Part shown: positions 17,801 through 27,116 of the stretch, piece after piece
Numbering within the stretch: the stretch's first letter is position 1
Layout of the letters: each line of letters starts with the position of its first letter
DNA from: Hyphomicrobiales bacterium
Lineage (GTDB): Bacteria > Pseudomonadota > Alphaproteobacteria > Rhizobiales > Beijerinckiaceae
Reading direction: 5' to 3'
Assembly: GCA_028290285.1 (NCBI GenBank)
Contig: JAQGKD010000035.1
Coordinates: 1-64,000 of the forward strand
Length of the DNA: 64,000 nt
Notes under the pieces: model-generated
What the model was told of the DNA's origin: nothing
Databases searched by the model: none
Seen by the model: the letters and a program-made list of their open reading frames with translations, nothing else
Position numbers and translations under genes: made by a program

Positions 17801-20800
17801 GGCTGGCGCGCTTGGCGTGGGCGTCGCGGTCGGCGGCGGCGGCGGGTCGGGCGGCATTGCTTCCGCCGTCATCGTCGATGGCGCCACCAGCGTCACGACG
17901 AAGGGCGCGAATTCCACCGGCATCCTCGCCCAAAGCATCGGCGGCGGCGGCGGCAATGGCGGATTTGCCGGCGCGGGCTCTATCGGGCTTGTCTCGATCG
18001 CGGTCGGCGTCGGAGGCCACGGCGGCAATGGTGGCGCGGCAGGCACTGTCGATCTCACCAATGTCGGCGATGTGGGCACGCAGGGCGCCAATTCCAGCGG
18101 TCTCAGCGCGCAAAGCCTTGGCGGCGGCGGCGGCAATGGCGGGTTCTCGATCGACGCGGCCATCGGGGTGGCAAGCATCGGCGTCGGGGTCGGCGGAACG
18201 GCTGGCGGCGGCGGCATAGCCCGGGCCGTGACGCTCGACAGCACCGGAACCATCGTCACCCAGGGCGACAATTCCTTCGGCATCGTCGCGCAGTCGATCG
18301 GCGGCGGCGGCGGCAATGGCGGTTTCTCGGCAGGCGGCGCGATCTCCGTTTCCCTGCTGGTTCCCTCTGTGGCCATCTCGGTCAACGTCGGTGGTGGCGG
18401 CGGAACGGGATCGGCTGCGGACAGCGCAACGGTGAGGTCGCTCGGCGGACCGACCGGCGTCGCGGTCAGGGGCCTGAGCGAAACCTTCACCCTCGCAACA
18501 TCAGGCAATAATTCCTCCGGCATCGTCGCGCAATCCATCGGCGGTGGCGGCGGCAATGGGGGCTTTTCAGCGTCTATCGCCGGAGCGTTCAGCGATTCCC
18601 TCGGCGCGGCAGCCGCCGTGTCGGTCGGCGGAACGGGGAGAGGCGGCGGCGCCGGTGGCGTCGTCGACGTCACCAGCACCAATCGAATCATCACACTGGG
18701 CGACAATTCTAACGGCATTCTCGCCCAATCGATCGGCGGCGGCGGCGGCAACGGCGGCTTCGCCATCGGGGCCGGCTTTACCATGGGCCAGTTCGCGCTC
18801 GGCGTCGGGATCGGCGGCTCTGGAGCGGGTGGGGGTAAAGGCGAGGCAGTCACGGTCGAAAGCTACGGGGTCATGAATTCAGGCGGGACTGGTCCCGCGC
18901 TGGTCGAGCCGCCCGCTGGCACGCTGACCCTCGTTACAACCGGGGCCGGCTCGAACGGCATTCTCGCGCAAAGCATCGGCGGCGGTGGCGGCAACGGCGG
19001 CTTCGCGGCCTCGCTCGGCGCGGCTGTGACCGGGGCGGGCGGAGGTGTGTCCGTCGGCGGTTCCGGCGCAAGCGGCGGGGCATCGTCCTCCGTCACAGTC
19101 ACCAGCTACAACAACATCCTCACGCAAGGCGTGAAGGCGAACGGCATTCTCGCCCAGTCGATCGGCGGCGGCGGCGGCAATGGCGGCTTCTCCATCGGCC
19201 TCGGTGCTGGATCGAGCTTCGGCGGCGCAGTGAGCGTCGGCGGCTCCGGCTCAGTCGGCGGCGCAGCGGGTGTCGTGACCGTCAGCAACACCGGATCCAT
19301 CTTTACGCAAGGCGGAGATTCGAACGGCATTTTCGCGCAGTCCATCGGTGGTGGCGGCGGCAATGGTGGATTCTCCATCACGGGCGCATTCAGCGCCGAT
19401 GCGGCTATCGGCGTCGCGGTGGGAGGGTCGGGCGGCGGTGGCGGCAACGGCAAGGCTGTGACGGTCGACAGCTATGCCCTTGCCCAGCAGACGGGGGGCG
19501 CCATCACGCTTTCCACGTCGGGCATCAGTTCGAACGGCATCTTTGCGCAATCCATCGGCGGCGGCGGCGGCAACGGCGGCTTCTCCGCGACGCTCGGCGT
19601 GGCGCTGGCCGCAGGCAACGCGGCGGGCGTATCGCTGGGCGGCACGGGCTCTGGTGGCGGCAGTGCCGACACGGTCGACGTGCTCAGCTACAACAACATC
19701 CAGACGGCCGGCACATTCTCGATGGGCATCTTCGCCCAGTCGGTCGGCGGCGGTGGCGGTAACGGCGGGTTCGCGATTGGCGTGGCCGGTGGCGAGAACT
19801 TTTCGGCCGGCGTTGGCATCGGCGGCAGCGGCAGTGGCGGCGGCACCGGCGGCATCGTCAATGTCGAGAGCCACGGATCGATCCTGACATCGGGTAGCCA
19901 ATCGAGCGGTATTCTGGCGCAGAGCATCGGCGGCGGCGGCGGCAATGGCGGCTTCAGCATCGCGGGCTCCCTGGGCGGCCAGGCTTCGATCGGGATCGGC
20001 GTCGGCGGCACTGCCGGCGGTGGCGGCGGGGCTAACGCGGTCACCGTCTCGAGCACCGGCGACATCACCACGAAGGGCCTCGAATCGGACGGCGTGCTGG
20101 CTCAATCGGTCGGTGGCGGCGGCGGCAATGGCGGCTTCACCGGCGTGCTCGCGCTGGGCGGCGACGCGGCGGCGATTTCGGTTGGAGTCGGCGGTTCGGG
20201 CGGCAGCGGCGGCGCTGGGGGCAGCGTCACCCTGACCAGCGTCGGCAATATTTCGACGGGTGACATCGCGAATCCCGAAGCCGGTAACGGCTCCAATGGC
20301 CTCTTCGCACAATCAGTGGGCGGCGGTGGCGGGCGCGGCGGTGCGAGCGTGTCCGTGAGCGGCGCGACGGGTACGACGATCGGCGTTTCCATCGGCGGCC
20401 GCGGGTCGGTCGGCGGCACTGCGGGGGACGTCACGCTCGACAGCACCGGCCATGTGCGGACGACAGGCGCGCAGGCCAATGCGATCTGGGCCCAGTCGGT
20501 CGGTGGCGGCGGCGGCGCGGGCGGGTTCTCGATCTCGGGCTCGATCTCCCTCCAGGGGCCGCTGGGCGCCAGCGTCAGCCTCGGCGGTTCCGGCGGCACG
20601 GGCCAGAATGCCGGCGTCGTCATTCTGAACAGCAATGTCGGCACCGTGCTGACAAACAACGTCGCGACCATTCATACGGTGGGCGCGGATTCGAATGGCC
20701 TCGTGGCGCAGTCGATCGGCGGGGGCGGCGGTTCCGGCGGCTTCTCCGGCGCGATTTCGGTCAGCGGCGTCACGGGCACGAGTTCGTCCGCCGCGCTCAG

Positions 20801-23800
20801 CGTCAGCCTCGGCGGATCGGGTGGCGCAGGCGGCGACGGCTCCAGCGTCACGGTCACCAGCGTCGACAACATCCTGACCGAGGGCACCGGCTCCAACGGC
20901 ATTCTCGCGCAGTCGCAGGGCGGCGGCGGCGGCAGCGGCGGGTTCAGTTTCGCGGGTTCGTTTACCGGCCCGATCAAGAAAGAGGACGGCAAGCGCGCTG
21001 CAATTTCCGTGTCGCTCGGCGGGTCCGGCGGCGCAGCCGGTAACGGCAGCTTGGTTACGGTCGATGCCACGGGCATGATCCAGACCTCCGGCGACCATGC
21101 CGACGGCATTCTGGCGCAATCCATCGGCGGTGGCGGCGGCAATGGTGGACTGAGCGTCGCCGCCTCGCTCGGCGCGGGTGACGGTTCAGGCCAGATCGCG
21201 GTCTCCCTCGGCGGCTCGGGTGGCGCTGGCGGCAACGGCGACATCGTCAGCGTGACCAGTCGCGACAGGATCGTGACCGCCGGCGAGAACGCCGACGGCA
21301 TTTCAGCGCAATCCATCGGCGGCGGTGGCGGCAATGGCGGCCTTTCGATCTCGGGGACGTTTGGCGGGACCGATTCGAAGAACATCTCCGTCTCGCTCGG
21401 CGGCTCCGGGGGCGCGGGCGGTGTCGGCAGCGCAGTTACGATCGTCAATACGGGCGCGATCAGCACCGCGGGCAGCGATTCAGCGGCGATCCTCGCCCAA
21501 TCGCTTGGCGGCGGCGGCGGTCGTGGCGGTCTTTCTGCCTCAGGGGCCGGAGGCTTCGGCGGCGAAGGCACCAATCTCAATGTCAGTGTCGCAGTCGGCG
21601 GTTCGGGCGGCAGCGGCAATGTTGCGGGCAAGGTCATCGTCGACACCAGTGGCAACCTCACGACGGCGGGCGATGGCGCGCAGGGCATCTACGCGCAGTC
21701 GATCGGCGGCGGCGGTGGCAATGCCGGCGGCGCGATGAGCTTCGTGCTCGGTTTCAACGCGAGTTCGACCGGCAGTTCCGTCGGCGCCAATGTGTCGGTC
21801 GGCGGCAGCGGCGGTTCGGGCAATCTCGGCGGCGCCGTCGTTATCGAGACGCACAGCGGCACGATCGAGACCACGGGCATCGGCTCTGCCGGCATTCTCG
21901 CCCAATCCATCGGCGGCGGCGGCGGCGCGGGTGGCCGCGCCAACAGCATGACTGTCCTGCTCGGATCGAGCTGCAGCAGCGGTCTTGCCGGCCCTGCGCT
22001 CGCAGCCTGCAAGGCGGCTAATGAAAAGGGCGTGAAGAACAATTTTTCGGCGGCGGTCGCGGTCGGCGGCAGAGGGGGCTCCGGCAACAATGCCTCGACA
22101 GTCGACGTCACCAACAGGCAGGCGATCATCACGCTCGGCGCGAATTCCGACGGCATTGTCGCCCAATCCATCGGCGGCGGCGGCGGCACGGGCGGCGACG
22201 GCATCATCGGGCTGGGCGGCCTTTTGCCAGCACCGGTGGTCGAGGCGGTGGCCGTGGGATCCAACACGATCTTCCCGACGGCTGCGTCCTTCCTGAAGAA
22301 ATGGAATGTCGCGGTCGGCGGTTCGGGCGGCGCGAGCGGCGACGGCGAGAAGGTCACCATCGAAAATTTCGGCGCCATCCAGACGACGGGCAATTACGCG
22401 CGCGGCATCATCGCGCAGAGCGTCGGCGGCGGCGGCGGCGATGGCGGCAACAGCAGCGCGGGTGCCCTCGGCAAGATCGGCATCGGCGGCTCGGAGGGAT
22501 CGCAGGGCAACGGCGGCGAGGTGCTCGTCACCAATGAAGCGGGTGCGACCGTCTCGACGAAGGGCAATTACGCCACCGCCATTTTTGCGCAGAGCGTCGG
22601 CGGCGGCGGTGGTACGGGCGGGGCGGGCTCCGGCCTCATCAATATCGGCGGCAGCGGCAGTTCGGGCGGTCTCGGCGGCACGGTCACCGTCAATAATCAT
22701 GCGGATCTGGAAACAGATGGGCTCGGCTCGGTGGCGATACTGGCGCAATCGGTCGGCGGCGGCGGCGGAGCCTCGGCTGGTGGCGGTTATTTCCCCGGCC
22801 TCGTCGTGATCGGCGGCGATGCGGGCAATGGCAGTTCGGGTGGCGCGGTCAATATCGCCAACAGTGGCGGCATCTTCACCTTCGGCGATGATTCCGGCGC
22901 GATTTTCGCGCAGAGCGTCGGCGGCGGCGGCGGCATCGCGAACGAGACGATGCTCAACCTCGACGGCAGCGCGTTGCCCCTTAATCCCGGCATCCCCCTC
23001 GGCGCGATCAAGCTCGGTGGCGACTTCGGAGCGGTGGCGATCGGCGGCGGCGGCGGCAATGGCGCCAATGGCGGCGTTGTCACGATCGCCAACAGCGGCC
23101 AGGTGACGACGCACGGCCAGAATTCAGTCGGCATGACCGCCCAATCGATCGGCGGCGGCGGCGGCTCGGGCTCGCGCGCAACCGGGCTTTTCGCCATGGG
23201 CGGCGACGGCGGCGCGACGGGCAATGGCGGCAATGTCACCGCCACCAACAGCGGCATGGTGACGACCTACGGCACGCTGTCCCACGGCATCTTTGCGCAA
23301 TCCATCGGCGGCGGCGGCGGCAGCAGCGCCTCCGACGGTGTCGGCACCGGCACTGCCTGCAACACGGACACGCCAACGACGGCAACCGACTGCACGCTCA
23401 AGGGACAGTCAACTCCCGGCACGCCGGGCGGCGCGTATGGGCTCGTCTCATACGGCGGAAAAGCAGGCGCGGCTGGCAACGGCGGCGCGGTCGAGATCGA
23501 CAATAATGCGGGCGGCAAGATCTTCACGTCCGGCGAGCGCGCTTCGGCTATCTTCGCGCAATCCATTGGCGGTGGCGGCGGCGCGGGCGGCAATGCTCTC
23601 GGCGCGAAGGCAGTCGCCATGGGCGGCAGCGATGCCAGCGGCGACGGCGGCACGGTAACGGTGAGGAACCATGACCAGCTCGTCACGGCGGGTGACTTCG
23701 CCTCTGCCATCGTGGCGCAATCGGTCGGCGGCGGCGGCGGATCCGGCGCGCTGTCCGGTGGCGTGAACCTGCTCGGCGGCACCGGCACGGCCAAGGGCAA

Positions 23801-26351
23801 TGGTGCACTGGTCACCATCGAGAACTCGGCGCTGATCCAGACCGGGGATCGCACAAAGGGGTCCGGCTTCGCGGCCTACGGCATTCTGGCGCAGTCGATC
23901 GGCGGCGGCGGCGGGCAGGGCGGCGCGAATGGCGCGGACACCCTCGTGCTGGGCGGCGGAACAGGCGACAGCGCGGGCGTGACGCTCACCAATGCCGGAC
24001 AGATCACCACGTCGGGAATCGGCGCCCATGCCATTGTCGCGCAATCGGTTGGCGGCGGCGGCGGACTTCTCGGCGCTGGCGATGCGCAGGCGACCACCTT
24101 CACCTTCACGTCCGCGGTTGTCGCGGGCAATGGCACGGGCGGCGCGGTCAGCATCAAAAATACGGGCTTGATCGCGACGACGGGGGCAAATGCCTACGGC
24201 ATGATCGCGCAGTCGATCGGCGGCGGTGGCGGCCTTGCGGGTCTCGGCACGTCCCTTCAGGCGAGCGGCACCGGCAAGGGATTTGCCGGAACGCTTGGCG
24301 GCATCGGCGCGGCCGGCAACGTCACGGTGCACCAGACCGGCAATGTCATCACGACCGGCATGGATTCCATCGCCATCTTCGCCCAGAGCGCCGGTGCCGC
24401 GGTCAATGGCGGAACAGGCGGCAATGGCGACGTGTCGATCGAGGTTGATTCGGGCATGATCGTCGGCGGCGGCGGCAACGGCCATGCGGTGAGCATCGCA
24501 AATGGCCGTCTCAACACGCTCAACTTCGGCAAGCTGACGACAGTCGAGACCATGGACGGCATTGCCGGCATAGTCCTCACCGGCACGACGGGTAGCGAGG
24601 CCGTCTCGAGTTTCGGCCACGTCATCGGCTCCATGGATTTCGGTACCGGCAGCAATTCCTTCATGAACCAGAAGGACGCGTTGCTCGATTCCGGCGCTTT
24701 CATCCGGCTCGGGCCTGCGACGGATGCAGGCAATCTGCTGACCAACGACGGTATCATCTCGCCCGGTGCGCTCAACAACGTGCTGACGACGTCCGTCACC
24801 GGAAATCTGCTGCAATCGGGCGCGGGCATCTATGCGCTCGATCTCGATCTCGCGCCCAATCTCGCCGACAAGATCGCCCTCACCGGCACCGCGACGCTCG
24901 CCGGGACGATCCCGATCAACATCCTCAATCCGGGGCAGGTCCAGACCGGGGACCACAAGCTCGTCATCGTCCATGCGGACACAGCCGTCGCGTCGCACGA
25001 CGGCCTCGCGCTGAGCTATTTTTCCTCGGCGGTCGTGACCTATAATCTTGAATATCCAGATACGAACGACGTCGTTCTCGACTACAATGTGAACTTCGCG
25101 CCGAAGGGGCTGACCATCAACCAGGCCGCAGTCGGCGGTGCGATCAATGCGATCCAGACTGCGCGCACATCGCCGAACTTCGCGCCCATCGCGGGTTCGA
25201 TCTTCTATGTGCCAACTGTCGCGCAGCTCGGGGGCGTGTTCGATCTCCTGTCGGGCGAGGGCACCACGGCGGCCGAGCAAGCGGCCTTCTCTTCCAGCGA
25301 CATCTTCAACAGTACGGTTGGACGTCAGGCCTTCGGCTGGGCAACCGGCGCCCCTGCGGACGTCAACAGCATCACGCTGACCGACAGTGGCGCGCTGGGC
25401 TACGCAGCCACCGACACGCGCGCGCTCGCACCCTTCAAGGGGATCCGCTCGACGAGCGTGGTCCCGGCGCGCACATGGCGCATCTGGGCGAGCGGCTTCA
25501 GCGGCGGCACTCGCTTTTCCGGCGAGTTGCCGCTCGGCAGCGCGCAGGCCGTGTCGCGTGGCACGGGCGTCGCGCTCGGCACCGACTATCAGCTGACCGA
25601 AAATCTCCTTGCCGGACTGGCGGGAAGCACCGGCTCGTCGTCCTTCAGCGTCGAGAACCGCCTCACGTCCGGCTCGCTGGATGCGCGTCACATCGCGGGT
25701 TATCTGGCGATGCGCGACACCCATCTCTACGCGACCGGCATTTTATCGTTCGATTCCTATGCCAACGAGGTGAAACGCTTCGCAGCTATTCCCGGCGCGC
25801 CGAACCCACTCAACCCGGTCGGGGGCTTGGCGGAAAATCTCCGCGGTGACTTCGGCAGCCACGGTATGAGCGGCCGTTTCGAATTGGGCTGGAAGCAGGC
25901 TTTCGGCAATTCAAGCATCACGCCCTTTGGTGCCCTGCAATTCGCCAGTCTTCGGCTTCGCGATTTCACGGAAAGGACGGCGGGAGGACAGAACAGCGTG
26001 CTCGGTCTCTCCTACTACGCCCGGACCATCCACTCGCTGCCGGCCTATCTCGGCGTGCAACTCGACACCCGTTTCGATCTCGGCACAGGCGCCTACTTTG
26101 CGCCTTCGCTGCGCGTGGCCTACGTTCATGAATTCGACACGCAACGCACGGTCGAAGCGAGCTTCCTGTCGGCGCCGGGTTATCCCTTCATCGTCGGCGG
26201 CGCACCGGCAGCGCGCGATGCGCTCCGCATGGAAGGCGGGTTGAAATTCCAGACGGGCACGGGCCTGGCCATCTTCGCCAATGCGACCGGCGAATTTTCG
26301 CGGGTCGGCAAATCGGCGTCCGTCGTGGGTGGCGCGAAGGCGTCCTGGTGA
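14832..26351 (+). CDS. Giant glycine-rich repetitive autotransporter (type Va)
   Basis: This 3839-residue surface protein has a long signal region of about 64 residues (RRLMASCSYALLAAGFALL..PAFA), typical of autotransporters. A passenger from about residue 260 to 3200 is built of about 47 copies (hand count) of a unit averaging ~63 residues, whose core reads G(I/V)(L/F)AQS(I/V)GGGGGNGG. A non-repetitive linker follows. The C-terminal beta-barrel runs from about 3549 (RIWASGFSG) to the terminal aromatic W (VVGGAKASW). The only passenger cysteines I found are three close pairs (FCIPLIGC, CX11C and CX10C). The passenger is probably an extended beta-solenoid for adhesion or matrix formation; no catalytic domain is visible. 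An IalB-like gene follows by 28 bases. Confidence 0.93.
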   Translation: MNMSKQGQPQTFAIHNEFEGRAVAGQARAASGTPPRLVRRLMASCSYALLAAGFALLISDPAFALAVGDSVINPVTGATETVTALLGGGTVLTSANNTIIVTPPAVNSTFVYNSVTYTVTGLTTGAYGVTQIALTTGSPAVASTLSTVTDQTSALSAAQNGAAGAAGNAGGQVPFTVPAGNTNVFVDKVVGSQGSGGDNGYGVSFCIPLIGCATIGYAGTDGSPGGTGPTINDTVTVGNNGNITSISNNLPGITVSSSGGNGGDGGNGYGALDGLQGGAAGIGGSVTLNASVDISTSGVLSYGILAQSRGGSGGDGGKGYIFSGGGSGGPASAAGPVTVTNSGDIHTTGAGAIGIFAQSIGGGGGNGGGSYGIVGGAGSASTGGNGDNVLVTNDASIQTTGSDAHGILAQSIGGSGGNAGDAIGIVAFGGGPGAGGGFGGTVTVHAKSNSQITTEGTGAFGIFAQSIGGGGGSGGFAGGLVAFGGSGSAGGNGGAVTVTTDAGSSISTSGIGANGIVAQSIGGGGGAGGTGGGFVAFGGSGTAAGSGGTVTIDNAGWITTTNEGAKGILAQSIGGGGGSASGTGGVVALGGSGGSGGDGHAVSVTNSGVISTGGLGSDAIFAQSIGGGGGSGAASGGVVSMGGKGDSGGMGGTVTVDNSGDLTTTGARSRGIFAQSIGGGGGAGGDSGGLVSVGGSGSVASNADVVTVTNTGVIKTSGAVSNAIQAQSIGGGGGDGGSSGGAFSLGGTGGGGGNGGAVTVNDSRFLTTIGNDSNGIFAQSVGGGGGNGGNSASGSAFAGLSIGGAGGDGGLGAKTTVNFSNFDVTLNGVPTSLAPIIQTQGDRSNGVLAQSVGGGGGNGGSAVQATVGSGASVSLAIGGSGGLGGKGGVVEINGSASILTNGISSNGILAQSIGGGGGNGGLAAAVSLGDPASYSVAVGVGGSGGSGGLGDTVTVRTGGTISTKGDMSAGLVAQSIGGGGGNGGFAIGAGAGALGVGVAVGGGGGSGGIASAVIVDGATSVTTKGANSTGILAQSIGGGGGNGGFAGAGSIGLVSIAVGVGGHGGNGGAAGTVDLTNVGDVGTQGANSSGLSAQSLGGGGGNGGFSIDAAIGVASIGVGVGGTAGGGGIARAVTLDSTGTIVTQGDNSFGIVAQSIGGGGGNGGFSAGGAISVSLLVPSVAISVNVGGGGGTGSAADSATVRSLGGPTGVAVRGLSETFTLATSGNNSSGIVAQSIGGGGGNGGFSASIAGAFSDSLGAAAAVSVGGTGRGGGAGGVVDVTSTNRIITLGDNSNGILAQSIGGGGGNGGFAIGAGFTMGQFALGVGIGGSGAGGGKGEAVTVESYGVMNSGGTGPALVEPPAGTLTLVTTGAGSNGILAQSIGGGGGNGGFAASLGAAVTGAGGGVSVGGSGASGGASSSVTVTSYNNILTQGVKANGILAQSIGGGGGNGGFSIGLGAGSSFGGAVSVGGSGSVGGAAGVVTVSNTGSIFTQGGDSNGIFAQSIGGGGGNGGFSITGAFSADAAIGVAVGGSGGGGGNGKAVTVDSYALAQQTGGAITLSTSGISSNGIFAQSIGGGGGNGGFSATLGVALAAGNAAGVSLGGTGSGGGSADTVDVLSYNNIQTAGTFSMGIFAQSVGGGGGNGGFAIGVAGGENFSAGVGIGGSGSGGGTGGIVNVESHGSILTSGSQSSGILAQSIGGGGGNGGFSIAGSLGGQASIGIGVGGTAGGGGGANAVTVSSTGDITTKGLESDGVLAQSVGGGGGNGGFTGVLALGGDAAAISVGVGGSGGSGGAGGSVTLTSVGNISTGDIANPEAGNGSNGLFAQSVGGGGGRGGASVSVSGATGTTIGVSIGGRGSVGGTAGDVTLDSTGHVRTTGAQANAIWAQSVGGGGGAGGFSISGSISLQGPLGASVSLGGSGGTGQNAGVVILNSNVGTVLTNNVATIHTVGADSNGLVAQSIGGGGGSGGFSGAISVSGVTGTSSSAALSVSLGGSGGAGGDGSSVTVTSVDNILTEGTGSNGILAQSQGGGGGSGGFSFAGSFTGPIKKEDGKRAAISVSLGGSGGAAGNGSLVTVDATGMIQTSGDHADGILAQSIGGGGGNGGLSVAASLGAGDGSGQIAVSLGGSGGAGGNGDIVSVTSRDRIVTAGENADGISAQSIGGGGGNGGLSISGTFGGTDSKNISVSLGGSGGAGGVGSAVTIVNTGAISTAGSDSAAILAQSLGGGGGRGGLSASGAGGFGGEGTNLNVSVAVGGSGGSGNVAGKVIVDTSGNLTTAGDGAQGIYAQSIGGGGGNAGGAMSFVLGFNASSTGSSVGANVSVGGSGGSGNLGGAVVIETHSGTIETTGIGSAGILAQSIGGGGGAGGRANSMTVLLGSSCSSGLAGPALAACKAANEKGVKNNFSAAVAVGGRGGSGNNASTVDVTNRQAIITLGANSDGIVAQSIGGGGGTGGDGIIGLGGLLPAPVVEAVAVGSNTIFPTAASFLKKWNVAVGGSGGASGDGEKVTIENFGAIQTTGNYARGIIAQSVGGGGGDGGNSSAGALGKIGIGGSEGSQGNGGEVLVTNEAGATVSTKGNYATAIFAQSVGGGGGTGGAGSGLINIGGSGSSGGLGGTVTVNNHADLETDGLGSVAILAQSVGGGGGASAGGGYFPGLVVIGGDAGNGSSGGAVNIANSGGIFTFGDDSGAIFAQSVGGGGGIANETMLNLDGSALPLNPGIPLGAIKLGGDFGAVAIGGGGGNGANGGVVTIANSGQVTTHGQNSVGMTAQSIGGGGGSGSRATGLFAMGGDGGATGNGGNVTATNSGMVTTYGTLSHGIFAQSIGGGGGSSASDGVGTGTACNTDTPTTATDCTLKGQSTPGTPGGAYGLVSYGGKAGAAGNGGAVEIDNNAGGKIFTSGERASAIFAQSIGGGGGAGGNALGAKAVAMGGSDASGDGGTVTVRNHDQLVTAGDFASAIVAQSVGGGGGSGALSGGVNLLGGTGTAKGNGALVTIENSALIQTGDRTKGSGFAAYGILAQSIGGGGGQGGANGADTLVLGGGTGDSAGVTLTNAGQITTSGIGAHAIVAQSVGGGGGLLGAGDAQATTFTFTSAVVAGNGTGGAVSIKNTGLIATTGANAYGMIAQSIGGGGGLAGLGTSLQASGTGKGFAGTLGGIGAAGNVTVHQTGNVITTGMDSIAIFAQSAGAAVNGGTGGNGDVSIEVDSGMIVGGGGNGHAVSIANGRLNTLNFGKLTTVETMDGIAGIVLTGTTGSEAVSSFGHVIGSMDFGTGSNSFMNQKDALLDSGAFIRLGPATDAGNLLTNDGIISPGALNNVLTTSVTGNLLQSGAGIYALDLDLAPNLADKIALTGTATLAGTIPINILNPGQVQTGDHKLVIVHADTAVASHDGLALSYFSSAVVTYNLEYPDTNDVVLDYNVNFAPKGLTINQAAVGGAINAIQTARTSPNFAPIAGSIFYVPTVAQLGGVFDLLSGEGTTAAEQAAFSSSDIFNSTVGRQAFGWATGAPADVNSITLTDSGALGYAATDTRALAPFKGIRSTSVVPARTWRIWASGFSGGTRFSGELPLGSAQAVSRGTGVALGTDYQLTENLLAGLAGSTGSSSFSVENRLTSGSLDARHIAGYLAMRDTHLYATGILSFDSYANEVKRFAAIPGAPNPLNPVGGLAENLRGDFGSHGMSGRFELGWKQAFGNSSITPFGALQFASLRLRDFTERTAGGQNSVLGLSYYARTIHSLPAYLGVQLDTRFDLGTGAYFAPSLRVAYVHEFDTQRTVEASFLSAPGYPFIVGGAPAARDALRMEGGLKFQTGTGLAIFANATGEFSRVGKSASVVGGAKASW
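15740..24400 (+). repeat. Imperfect tandem repeat array inside the autotransporter gene
   Basis: About 47 units average ~188 bp. Each holds a conserved core of roughly 35 bp encoding AQSIGGGGGNGG, with GGC-rich DNA (GGCGGCGGCGGCGGCAATGG recurs many times), and a variable segment encoding a short beta-rich stretch such as VTVTSxGxIxTxGxxSNGI. Units in the middle third are the most alike. No frameshift or stop interrupts the array. Confidence 0.9.
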
Positions 26352-26379
26352 TGGGCTGAGGCCCGGGAGTATGGTTTTG

Positions 26380-27012
26380 ATGAATAGACTGGTTTTTGCC
26401 GCCCTTTGCCTTTCGCTCGTGCACGCGCCCCAAACCTTCGCACAGACCGCCGCGACGCCGCCGCGCGCTGCTGGCCCTGTGCAGGTGCAAGCGCAGGGTG
26501 TGCCGGCGAAACCCTCACCCACGCCCGACAGACCGGCAGGCGAGCCTGGAAATGCGGACGTGACGACAGCAGCCTTCGGCGACTGGCAGATGAGCTGCAG
26601 GCCGGTTGCAGCCGCCGCGGGCCAGCCCGGCCGCCGCCGTTGCGAAGTCTTGCAAAGCGTCGTGGTGCAGGGGCAATCGGCGCCCTTCGCGCAATTGGGT
26701 TTTGGCAAGATGACCCCCGCCGAGCCGCTGTATTTTACCGCAGTCGTCCCGCCGAACGTCACGTTTCCCGGCAGCCTGAAATTCGCATTGGACGACAAGG
26801 ACAAGCAGCCGGTCGAGCTCTCCTGGACACGCTGCCTGCCCGGCGGATGTTTCGCCAGCATCGCGATGAAGGACGATGTGCTGAAACGCTGGCGCGCGCA
26901 GGATCAGGGTGGCCGACTGCTGTTTAGGAATGGCGCGGGCCAGGACCTCGTCGTTCCCGTCTCGCTCAAAGGCCTCGCGCGGGCGCTCGATGCACTCGCC
27001 AGGGAAAACTAG
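26380..27012 (+). CDS. Invasion-associated locus B (IalB) family periplasmic protein
   Basis: This 210-residue protein has a signal peptide ending near TFAQ, a proline/alanine-rich linker, and the IalB domain: AFGDWQMSCRPV, RRCEVLQSVV, LSWTRCLPGGCFASIAMKDDVLKRW. The four cysteines of the domain are present. IalB proteins are envelope proteins linked to host-cell entry in Bartonella and are common in free-living Rhizobiales. ATG 26380 is chosen because GGGAG lies 10 bases upstream; ATG 26371, in frame, is only one base from that site. Proximity to the autotransporter suggests joint expression. Confidence 0.85.
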   Translation: MNRLVFAALCLSLVHAPQTFAQTAATPPRAAGPVQVQAQGVPAKPSPTPDRPAGEPGNADVTTAAFGDWQMSCRPVAAAAGQPGRRRCEVLQSVVVQGQSAPFAQLGFGKMTPAEPLYFTAVVPPNVTFPGSLKFALDDKDKQPVELSWTRCLPGGCFASIAMKDDVLKRWRAQDQGGRLLFRNGAGQDLVVPVSLKGLARALDALAREN

Positions 27013-27116
27013 GCTCGCGAGATAATCGTGGCGCTATCGGCTGTTTTGGGCAGAATGGAAACAACCGTCACCGACGACGCGCGACGGGGCATAGAACCCC
27101 GTCCGAGGAGGCAGAC

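Noticed and set aside
15740..24400. CRISPR array or minisatellite origin
   Set aside because: The periodic units are in frame, encode a continuous passenger protein, and have no constant repeat/unique spacer structure or cas genes.
14625..25724. Long minus-strand and out-of-frame open frames across the autotransporter gene (proline-rich or alanine-rich)
   Set aside because: They mirror the GGC/GCC repeat composition of the real gene, have no ribosome sites or family features, and are broken at unit boundaries.
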